Positions 54,880 through 64,000 of a DNA stretch of 64,000 bases are shown one piece after another. Made by a program: the position numbers and the translations under genes. The notes under the pieces were generated by a model, which ran no database searches, was not told where the DNA came from, and saw only the letters and a list, made by a program, of their open reading frames with translations. The stretch's first letter is position 1. Each line of letters opens with the position of its first letter. This DNA is from Rhizomys pruinosus (taxonomy: Eukaryota > Chordata > Mammalia > Rodentia > Spalacidae): positions 1,173,736-1,237,735 of the forward strand of contig VZQC01010436.1 of assembly GCA_009823505.1 (NCBI GenBank), in the 5' to 3' direction.

Positions 54880-57800
54880 AAAAGAAGCCACATACATCTC
54901 TCAATAATATCCTTAAATATTTAATGTCTAAACTCCCCCATCAAAATACACAGACTAGGGGAATGGATTAGGAAACAGAATCCATGTACCTGATATCTAC
55001 AAGAAACCCATCTCACCCTCAAGGATGGAAACCAACATAAAGAGAAAGGATGAAAAAACATAAAGTATTCCAAGCAAGTGATACCAAAAAGCAAGCAGCA
55101 GTTGCCATTGTAATATCAAACAAAATATACCTCAGAGTAAAGTCAATCAGAAGAGACAAAGAGGGCCACTATATCCTTATCAAAGGGAACAATTAACCAG
55201 GAAGACTTCACAATCCTAAATATTTGTTCACCAACCTCAGGGGTACTAAACTATATAAACACAATTCTGCAGGACATCAAGACACAGATTAATCCAAGCA
55301 CACTAATAGTGGGATAATTTACTACCCCACTGAGCCCCTTAGATAGATCAACTGGACAAAAAATAAACAGAGAGACACTGGAAATTATCAATACAATACA
55401 AAAAATGGACCTCACATATATCTACAGAATATTCCACCCAAACATCTCTAAAATTGGTGCCATACTGGGACACGAAAGAAACCTCAACAAATATAAAATG
55501 ATTAAAATATTTCAGGCATTGTGTCAGATCACAGTGCAATAAAGCTCAATATCAATGTCAGATTAAGCTCTACTAGCTAGAAGAATACCTGGAGACTAAA
55601 CAATACAATCTGAAGAATGAATGGGTCAGTGAAGAAATAAAGAATGAAATAAAAGTATTCATGGAACTAAACAAAAAAGACAATACAAAGCAACAAAACC
55701 TGTAGGATACTTTAAAAGCAGGCCCAAGAGGGAAATAAAAATAGAAAGGGAACAAATAAATTATCTAACACTACAGCTAAAAACACTTGAGAGAAAACAA
55801 GTGGACCTTAAACCCAACGGACAGGAAGAAATAACAAAAATCAGAGGAGAAATCAATGAAACAGAAACAAAGAAAACAATACTAAAAAAAAAAAAAAAAA
55901 GAGTCCAAAAGCTGGTTCATTGGAAAGATAAACAAGATAGACAGACCTCTAGAACAGTTAAAGAAAAGAAAGAAAGAGGACCTCGAAATAAATAGTATTC
56001 ATGTTGAAAAAGGGAAACATCACAACAGATAAAGAAAAGATCCAGACAATCATAGGAGAGTACTTCAAAAATCTATACTCTACTCTTTGAAAACCTAAGA
56101 GAAATGGATGAATATCTGAAATCCTGGGAAGCAACAAATCTTAACCAAGAAGATGCTGATAGTTTAAACAGACCCATAACATTTGAGGAAATTGAAGACC
56201 TAATAAAAAAACTTCCCAACTAAATAAAAGCTCAGGGCCACATGTTTTTCACAGCAGAATTCTATAAAACTGAGAAGTATAATCGACACTAAGAAAAGGC
56301 CGAATCAGTCCGAATTAAAAAGTATATAAAGGTAGGCATTTATTCCAGGAAACGCAGTTTCTTGGGAAAATCTGCAGCAGCCAGCTATCCTGAGGGCCAT
56401 GGAAAGCGAGCTTCTGAGAGGCTGGGAAAACCTTTTATAAGGGAGAGGTGAGATGGTAACCTATTGGAATCAGGCCAATTGAAACAGGCCAAGGGCTAAG
56501 ATCCGGAGGTGAGTCTCAGGGAATCTGGCCTGGCTGGAAAAGGAAGGAGAGTCTTTCAGGTCTATGCCATCTTGGCTTTTTGAACCAAGTCTGACCTAAG
56601 AAAAACATTTAGAGAGGTCTTACAACCATTACTACTCAAACTATTCAAAATGATACAAACAGAGGGAAAGCTCCCAAACTCCTTCTATGAAGCCAGCATC
56701 ACTCTAATTTCAAAACCAGACAAAGACACAACCAAAAATGAAAATGATAGACCCATCTCATTAATGAACACAGATACAAAAATTCCCAACAAAATACTTC
56801 TAAATTGCATATGGACCCACATCAAAAAGATTATCCAACATGATCAATTTGGATTCAGACCAGAGGTGCAGGGATGGTTTAACATAAATCAATAAATTTC
56901 ATAAAACACATGAATGGACTGAAAGACAAAACCCACAAAATCATCTCAACTGCTGCAGAAAAAAAAAAAAAAACTTTGACAAGATCAAGCATTCCTTCAT
57001 GTTTAAAGTTCTAGTGAGAATTGAACTGAAAGGAACATTCCTAAATACAATCAAAGCCATATACAACAAACCTACAGCCAAAAACATCATAAATGGAGAA
57101 AAATGATAAAGCAATCCCCTTAAAGGTGGGAGCCTGGCAAGGCTGCCCCTGTCACCCCTCCTCTTCAATGTAGTGCTTATGATGCTTGCTAGGGCAATAA
57201 GACAAGAAAGGGAAATTAAAGAAATATTAATTGGAAAAGAGGAAGTCAAACTATCCCTGTTAGCAGATGATATGATAGTTTACCTGAAGGATGCTAAAAA
57301 CTCCACCAGAAATCTCCTAGAAACAATTAAAGAGTTTCAGTAAAGTTGCAGGATACAAAATTAAACTAGAGAAATCAGTAGCCTTTCTTTATACCAACAA
57401 CAAGCCACTAGAGAAAGAATATAAGGAGACCTTCCCACTCACAATAGCCTCAAACCTAACCAAAGACACCAAAAATCTATACAACAAAAATTTTAAACCC
57501 TTGAAGAAGAAGACTGAAGAATACATAAGAAGATGTAAAGACCTTCCATGCTCATAGATTGGAAAAATTAATATAGTAAAAATGTTGATCCTTCCCAAAT
57601 TAACATCCAGACTCAATGCAATTCCTATTAAAACCCCCATGAGTTTCCTCACTGACTTGGAAAAAAATCCTTAAATTCATATGGAAAAACAAAAGACCCT
57701 GAATTTCTAAAGCAACCCTTAGCAAAAAATGCAATATGAAGGGGGGGGTTCAGTCACTTTATGGGACTTCAAGCTATGTTACAGGGCTATAGTCATAAAG

Positions 57801-58640
57801 GCATCATGGTACTGGCACAGAATCAGATCCATTGACGAATGGAACAAAATTGAAGATCCAAACTTGAGGCCATACAATTTCAGCCACCTCATATTCAATA
57901 AAGGGACAGAAAAGGCTCCTTGGAGGAAAAATAGCATATTCAGCAAATGATGCTGGCCAAACTTGATCACCCTATGTAGAAGAATAAAATTAAACCCCCT
58001 ACCTCTCACCCTGTACAAAAATCAACTCCAAGTGGATCAAAGACCTCAACCTGAAACCTGAAACTCTGAAGGTGATGGAAGAAAAAGTTGGTAGCAATCT
58101 ACAAGACATAAGAGAAGGAAAAGACTTTCTAAATCAAATAGCAGCTACTCAGGAATTAAGGACAATAGCTGACAAGTGGGAAATCATCAAACTCAAAAGC
58201 TACTGTAGAGCGAAAGAAACAATCATGGAAGTGAAGAGAAAACCCACAGAGTGGGAGGAATCCTTGTCCAGTCAGAACATTAACATCCAGAATATATAAA
58301 CTAGTCAAAAAAGGAAGAAATAAGAAAACAAATGACTAACTGAAAAGATGGAGTAAAGAGCTGAAGAGAGACTTCACCAGTAAGAAAAGAAAGATGGCTC
58401 AGAAACATCTTAAAATGTGTTCAACAAAGCTAATAATTAAGGAAATGCAAATTAAAACCTCTGTAAGATATAATCTCACTCAGATAAGACTGGCTAAGAT
58501 CAAGAAAACAAAAGACACCAAATGCTGGAGAGGTTGTGTGAAAAGGAGAACTCTCATCCACTGCTTGTAGGAATGTAAACTCATTCAACCACTGTGGAAA
58601 TCACTGTGGAGAACCCTTAAAAGACTCAGAATGAGCCTAC
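54880..58640 (+). pseudogene. L1 ORF2p, full span but degenerate
   Basis: Endonuclease region includes the 'SDHSA'-type site (55522-55540), so that catalytic motif is still readable. RT: '[36 protein letters not shown]' region at 56650-56760; motif A region interrupted by an A13 run near 56958; the catalytic FADD motif at about 57262 reads L-A-D-D, keeping both aspartates. C-terminus with Cys-rich motif at about 58525-58585. At least eight frame breaks by eye, plus a solo LTR inserted in the RT fingers. Confidence 0.85.
56271..56601 (-). repeat. Solo LTR inserted in L1
   Basis: 331 bp flanked by 5-bp AAAAC (56266-56270, 56602-56606). On the minus strand it has an AAGATGGC (YY1-type) motif in U3, TTATAAAAGG as TATA box (about 56435), AATAAA (about 56340) and ends TACTTCTCA; its first bases read TCTTAGG, so the usual TG start is mutated. 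It is not related to the LTRs of the 25-29 kb provirus. The family is not identified; 5-bp duplications fit ERVL/MaLR-type, or variant other classes. Confidence 0.8.
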
Positions 58641-59520
58641 CACTTGACCCAGCCATACCACTCCTTGCAATATACCCACAAAATTAATCCTTCTGCAATG
58701 ATACATCCACATCTAAGTTTATTACAGCTCACTTCACAATAGCGAAGACCTAGAACCAACCCAAATGCCCTCAACTGAGGAGTGGGTAACAAATATGTGG
58801 CACATCTACACAATGGAGATCCATGCAGCAGTAAAGAAAGATGACATCATGAAATTTGTAGTTAAATGGATGGAACTCAAAGCCATTATGCTAAGTGAAG
58901 TAACACAGCCCCCCCTCCAAAAAAAAACTAATGCGGGATGGTTTCCCTCATTTGTGGATGCTAGTACCAAATCCCCCAAGCAAAAGGCAAGCTAAGCAAC
59001 GTTATTGTTATGTTTCTTTCTGTCTGAAAGCAACTGTGAAGTTATAATATGAATTACTTAATGAGCCACAGATTTAACTTACCACTTACTTTCAGACATG
59101 GTAATTAATGTATATGGGTGGAAGGGTTATATTCATATTTTAGAGTAATATGAAATTAAAGGGAAAATGTGAACTCCTAAACATATATTGGAGTTTAACA
59201 TACAACTTATTCCTGATGGACATATTTCTGTTACATATATGATGTTTATATAGGCATGTTTTGGAGTAATATAATTGGGAGGAAACCACAACAACATAAG
59301 GACTGGGTCAAAGAACGGACAGATAAAGTTAAATTTTGCCCCAAACCATAAACCCTTGCATAGAAAAACTTTAAAAATACTGAGAGAAAGATTCGGGACA
59401 TGTATGGCAGAATGCATGATCTAGGGTGCAGTGGAGGGAAAGGGAAAGCAGAATATGTCTAAATTGATCTGAGAAATGATGTCTGAAATATACAAAACAT
59501 CAATAAATTATTATATTAAA

Positions 59521-60345
59521 AAGTATATAATTACAAGAAGCACACAGAACACCAATTAGTCAATACCAGATCAGAAACCCCCTAAAGAATATCTAAAGAA
59601 TATCATAATAAAAAAGACCAAATGTACAGGATAAAGAGCGAGTACGAAAAGCTTTTAGAGGAAAACAAAAATTTTCATATAACAGAAAATCCATCAGAAT
59701 TACAGCTGACATTTCAAACCAAATTATAAAAGCCCAACGATTCTGTAAAAAAAAAAATACTCCTGGTTCTAAATGACCAGAGACATGAAACCACCATCAT
59801 TTACCCAGCTAAAGTATCAGAGCCAAAGGGTAAATTCACTTTCTATTTAGCAGCCCATGAACATTTCTCTAAACTGAACACATACTGGGGCACAAAACAA
59901 ACCTCAAAAAAAATACAAAAAATTGAAATGATTTCATGCATTCTATTAGACTACAACAAAATATATCTTAATATCAAGAGCAAAAGAAGCTCTAGAAGTT
60001 ACATGAACACACAGCTTAAACAACACATTCCTGAATGATTAATGGGTCAAAGTAAAATAAAAAATGAAATAAATGTATTCCTGAAACTAAATTAAAATAA
60101 AAATAAAACACAGAAATGCTTCTGGGACACTTTAAAATCAATCCCAAACCCAAACCTAAAAGACAAGAAAAAATAAGAAAAATCAGATCACAAATCAATG
60201 AAAAACAGTACAATGCACTTAAACTGATTTTTGAAAATATAAGCAAAATAGGCAGAGCCTTAGGACACTTGAAAAATGGAAGAAAAAATTTCAAATGCGC
60301 AAAATCTGAGATAAAAGGGGAAATATTACAACAGACATAAAATAT
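59521..60345 (+). repeat. Old L1 ORF1-ORF2 fragment
   Basis: Decayed L1: ORF1 end ('acaagaagcacacagaacacc', 'gcagcccatgaac'), then a jump to the ORF2 endonuclease end and linker ('atactggggcacaaaacaaacctc', 'gaatgattaatgggtcaaag'). The third L1 landed in it. Confidence 0.65.
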
Positions 60346-61190
60346 TCATAGCATTAAGTGGGAAGACATAAAGAACCTAACCTTCTCAAATAACACTGTG
60401 TTCATCCTCCTACACTGGGACCACCAGCAGTCCCTCCCACAGCCCCAGAGATAGGCTGCTCTGAAAGCTAGTAGGGGCTCAGACAGTTTTAGACTACTTG
60501 AGAATGCATGAATCTGGCTTCCAACAGATCTTATTCCAAAACAATGCTGTTCCTACTGACTAGTAGGGTCACAGACCTTAGGATGAAAACTGAGAGTACC
60601 AGAATGATGCATTACTTGGACTTTGAATAGCTGGATGTAGGGTGCGCAGTCCTCCAGAAAAGGACAGGTTTTTGATGTTGAATATTTTCTCATGGATCCA
60701 GTGCTTCTTCATGCCCAAGAGCTCCTCCTGGCTCTCCAAGACTTTGAACTTCCCTCATTTTTCTGAAAGAAAGGAAGGGGCCAGAAGGCCAAACACCCTG
60801 CCAAACCAGTCAGAAAAACTTGACGTGAGGGGCCAGGGGCATATAAAAGGACTCCAAGTGGCAGTGGTTCTCTTTCACCATTTTGCCATCTTGGGTAGAT
60901 GTCACCAAGTGCATGCTGGAAATTTAGAAGGACACAAGGTGAGGGGAACCTCTGCTCTTGTCAATAAGTTATATTTTCCCTCATTAACTCTGTAAGAAAG
61001 CCTGCATAAACTCGCTAGACTTCCCAGACTGTGGTTCAGAGAACCTTTCCCTGTTTTGCCTTGGGACCCTCTGGTGGCAGAGGTGGGGCACCATGTGTTT
61101 GGGCACCTCCCAGGAGGAATCACAGTGCTAAAGTCTTCTGGTACTTCCTACATAAAATCAAAAGAGAGAACCTGAGGCCCAGACCACCAG
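60346..61190 (+). promoter_or_regulatory. Fossil promoter-like region before L1 ORF1 remnant
   Basis: GC-richer stretch with a TATA-like GCATATAAAAGG at 60839-60850 and a YY1-type GCCATCTTGG at 60885-60894, followed downstream by ORF1-like sequence. Probably an old L1 5' UTR or an LTR used as one. Small open frames on both strands (117 and 73 codons) have no similarity. Confidence 0.4.
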
Positions 61191-61194
61191 CTTT

Positions 61195-61560
61195 TCAAAC
61201 TCAATAAGAAAAACATCAAGACATATCAATAATTTGAACAGAATCAGGCTCAAACTCAACAAAGGTATGAGTTTCAAAGCAGAATAAAAAACAGCAAAAG
61301 AAATCCATATGCAAAAATCACAATGAAAAGACTTATAATAAGTTCAAACAAAATACCACCAGTCCAATAGAAGAGTTCTACAATGAGAATACCCTAGAAA
61401 TACCTAGAACAGAGAATTAAAAAGAACAGTCATAAGCATAATAAAATAAAACAAATTTAAAGAGTTGAACACACAAAAACAAATCAAGGAACTAAAAGAA
61501 GATAGGGATAAACTTCAGAATGAATTCACAAGAGGTGGAAATATTGAAGCCTTTTACATG
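61195..61560 (+). repeat. Old L1 ORF1 N-terminal fragment
   Basis: A-rich coiled-coil-type sequence ('caaatcaaggaactaaaagaagatagggataaacttcagaatgaattc') of an old L1, ending abruptly at the 3' UTR block. Confidence 0.55.
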
Positions 61561-61935
61561 AAGTTTAGCTCTCATATTCCTAGATAAGCATATGAAAAGT
61601 GGTAAGAGAGATCAATGGTCCAACCTAGCCCAAAAGCCTAATATCCATAAGAAATAGCACAACAAGCTACCTCCTTTGGTGCAGTAGTGGCACTATTATA
61701 ATCTTCTGGGTGAGGGATAATGGGCCTTACTTAAGATCCCTAGATAGGCTGACTAGACTCCAGTGGATTAACTTGCACTTAAGGACATCTGAATACAAAT
61801 GCTTGATTGGACAAGACAACATTTATGGCAGAATAGATAAGGTCCATTGGGGTATTTGGGGTCATGGATGGGGGAAGGGGTCTAAATTTGATTAAGAACC
61901 ATTACATGAAATGCACAAAAGCTCAACAAAATTTT
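61561..61935 (+). repeat. Older L1 3' UTR (Lx-like)
   Basis: 'agataggctgactagactccagtgg', 'gcttgattggacaagacaac', a G-rich tract at 61848-61880 and 'atgaaatgcacaaaagctcaac' match the 3' UTR at 4800-5010. Confidence 0.65.
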
Positions 61936-61939
61936 CAAT

Positions 61940-62720
61940 TTCCTTTAGTAATTTAGGAAAGTGCAAAATCAAAACCACTTTATTATTTCATCTTACCTGA
62001 GGCTGGAGAGATGGCGCAGTAGTTAAGAGTAGTGACTGTGCTTGAAAAGTACTTGGGTTTGATTCCCAGCACTCATATGGAGCCTAATAACCCTCTGTAA
62101 TCCAGTACCTGGGGAATCTGACTCCCTTTTCTGACTTCCATGATCATTGCACAACACAAGTTTTCTTATATACATGCAGGCATACACTCATATACAGAAA
62201 ATAAATAATAATCAAAATATTAAAAAAAATCGTCTTGTCACTGTCAGACTGGCTAAGACCAAAAGGAAAAATAATACCACATGATGACAATGATATGGAG
62301 AAAAGGACACACTAATTCACTGTTGGTTGGATTTGAAAACTCATGCAACCACTATGGAAAGAAGTGTGGAGAACTCTTAACAACCTAAAAAAAAATCAAT
62401 CTACTACTTGATCTGGTTTATACAACTACTTGGTATATACCAAAAAGAATCACTAAGTAAGGATACTTGGGTATCCATTTGTGTTGCTATTATTTTCACA
62501 GCAACTAAGGAACATATACAACCTAAATGTTCATGAACTGAGGAATAGATTTTGAAAGTGTGGTACATTTCATGTGAGTTCTACTCAGCAGTAAAGAAGA
62601 CAGCAGAAAATAAACCCCAAAATAACCCAACCTACCAAGGATCAAATGGTCTTTAAAATGAACAGACAATTTTCAAGGAATAAGAAATGTTGAGTAAGCA
62701 TTTTTAAGAGATTAAAATAG
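61940..62720 (+). repeat. Old L1 ORF2 C-terminus / 3' UTR, split by B2
   Basis: 'ggaaagtgcaaaatcaaaaccactt' before and 'gtcactgtcagactggctaagacc...atatggagaaaaggacacactaattcactgttgg...ctatggaaagaagtgtggagaactc' after the B2. Confidence 0.75.
62001..62230 (+). repeat. B2-type SINE (older)
   Basis: 'ggctggagagatggcgcagtagttaagag...gggtttgattcccagcactcatatggagcc', with an ATTAAA-rich tail. No internal duplication. Confidence 0.88.
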
Positions 62721-63060
62721 GTACACATCAAGTATATGCAAATTAAAAGCAGTATGGAATCTCATCTCACGAATTCATAATAGAAATTTACAAAGTGTTA
62801 TGCATACAAACCACAATGATGAATGTCCTAATAAGATATCACTAATTTTTCAGTAGTGTATCTTCTACCTTGGAGATAATGAACAACTCTCTAATTGAGC
62901 TTAAGTTCCATTTAATAGAAGGGAATTCATGCCAGGTATTGTATTCCTAACAAAATACCTTTGGCTAGAGAGGTCATAGAAGAGAACCTACTATTTTCAT
63001 TTCACATATAGTTACTAATTATATTCTAGATATTTATACTTATACTCACAGATAATGTAG
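62721..63060. other. No recognised feature
   Basis: AT-rich, nothing supported. Confidence 0.4.
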
Positions 63061-64000
63061 TTATCACCCTTAATCAAGGAAGCCTTTGGTTTCAAGGATG
63101 GAGACAAGTAAAGACATCCACATGCCATATAATAATAAAGAACTTGAAATCTGTGATGGAGAAATATCAAGTCACATATAAAGACAGGCCTGTCAGAAAA
63201 GAAAACATCTGACTTTTCAGTGGAGAATATGAATGCTAGAAGGATTTGAACTGATGTCCCACAAATTATGAAAGGATACAGATGTCAGTTCAGACTACCA
63301 TATCTAGAAAAACTGCCAGTTGTAATTGAAGAAGGAAGAAATATTGTCAATACAAAAACACATTTCAGGAAATTATGTCTGCTAAGACAGTTCTACAGAG
63401 GATGGTAGAATGAATACCAGAGTCTAAAGAGAAGACTGAAAAAATCCACAAGGGAAAAAAGGAATAAATATGTAAATCAAAAGAGTTCTAAGAAAACATC
63501 ACCAACACAAGAGCACAGAAAGAATTACTAAATATTTGTCAACAATAAGTATCCTTACTAATGGTTTCAATTGCCCAATAAAATGCATAGATAACTGATT
63601 GTATTAGGAAACACAGTTTGTCTTGTGCTTCTCCCAAAAAATATATCTCACCATCAATGCTTGACACCACCTTAGGGTAAAAAGATTGAAAAAATATTTC
63701 ACAGAAATTTATTTAAGAAAAAATGTAATATTTGACAATTTAGACTTCAAACCAAAACTAGTCAGAAGAAAGTACATAAACTCAAATCCACAAAGAAATT
63801 AAACTATTTCTAGAAGTAAATGGAAAGGAAAACAGAAGATACCACAATCTATGGGACATAATGTAAGTCAGTCTTCAGTAGGAAGTTTATAGCACATAAT
63901 GATAACTTAATGATATACCAGAAAGCCTTGGAAAACAGAGAACAACAACAACAACAAAAAAATCCAAAAGAAATAGATTGAAAAGATAAAGAAAATTTTA
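63061..64000 (+). repeat. Old L1 ORF1 end and ORF2 start (runs off right edge)
   Basis: Decayed ORF1 C-terminal domain ('gtcacatataaagacaggcctgtcagaa', 'gacttttcagtggagaatatgaatgc'), spacer, and the start of the endonuclease-linker region, all with stops. It continues beyond the window. Confidence 0.65.

Larger units (their letters stand above)
54765..59520 (+). mobile_element. Third L1: ORF1 end to 3' tail, with solo LTR inside
   Basis: Begins inside ORF1's last codons ('aagcaactcaaattacaaag'), passes through spacer and endonuclease (54870-55560), linker, RT (56100-57700 with an LTR at 56271-56601), connector and Cys-rich C-terminus (to 58600), and the long-form 3' UTR to an end 'aaacatcaataaattattatatt' plus A-run at 59520. 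The most complete ORF2 in the window, yet with frequent frame breaks. Confidence 0.88.

Overview
The window reads as intergenic DNA from a muroid rodent. B1, B2 and B4-like SINEs, L1 elements including one whose 5' UTR is built of tandem GC-rich monomers, and a class II (betaretrovirus-like) endogenous retrovirus all point there. The youngest B2 copies carry a short internal duplication and the young L1s do not look like standard Mus or Rattus copies as I know them, so a cricetid or another muroid lineage is possible; I cannot name the species. I found no host protein-coding gene, no functional RNA gene and no CRISPR array. Every long reading frame with recognisable protein similarity belongs to a transposable element, and all are broken.

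Layout. 1-8.5 kb: a lineage-specific repeat (here 'family X') at the left edge, old L1 pieces, a 5'-inverted L1, and an L1 that keeps ORF1 and the 3' UTR but has no ORF2 (HAL1-like, 5.57-7.32 kb). 8.5-14.8 kb: a second family X copy, B1s, and AT-rich DNA with little recognisable. 14.8-24.3 kb: a dense L1 cluster with several levels of nesting. A minus-strand L1 is split by a plus-strand twin-primed L1, which is itself split by a URR1-like repeat and by a twin-primed family X copy. 25.45-29.77 kb: a 4.1-kb minus-strand provirus with two LTRs, a 6-bp target duplication, a primer-binding site matching tRNA-Ile, and gag/pol/env remnants, inserted in a B2. A deletion joins the start of capsid to RNase H. 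29.8-48.2 kb: ancient L1, SINEs, a GAAA microsatellite with an assembly break, a ~27-bp minisatellite, a 1.45-kb unidentified retroposed unit with a 15-bp target duplication, and an old L1 at 39.2-41.3 kb. 48.2-59.5 kb: the youngest-looking L1 material. It comprises an L1 with 134-bp 5' monomers, a second L1 joined across a single N, family X again, and a third L1 carrying a solo LTR. 59.5-64 kb: older L1 fragments, including a TATA/YY1-like fossil 5' region, and one B2.

How the parts relate: almost everything here moved by L1 machinery (L1, SINEs, family X, the 1.45-kb unit). The exceptions are the provirus, the solo LTR and a probable DNA-transposon-type repeat. The most interesting signals are family X (unique body plus L1-type 3' tail), whose ancestral arrangement can be inferred from two copies, the ORF1-only L1, the repeated twin-priming inversions, and the tRNA-Ile-type primer site on a class II provirus. 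Subfamily names and percentages are from reading by eye, not from a database search.
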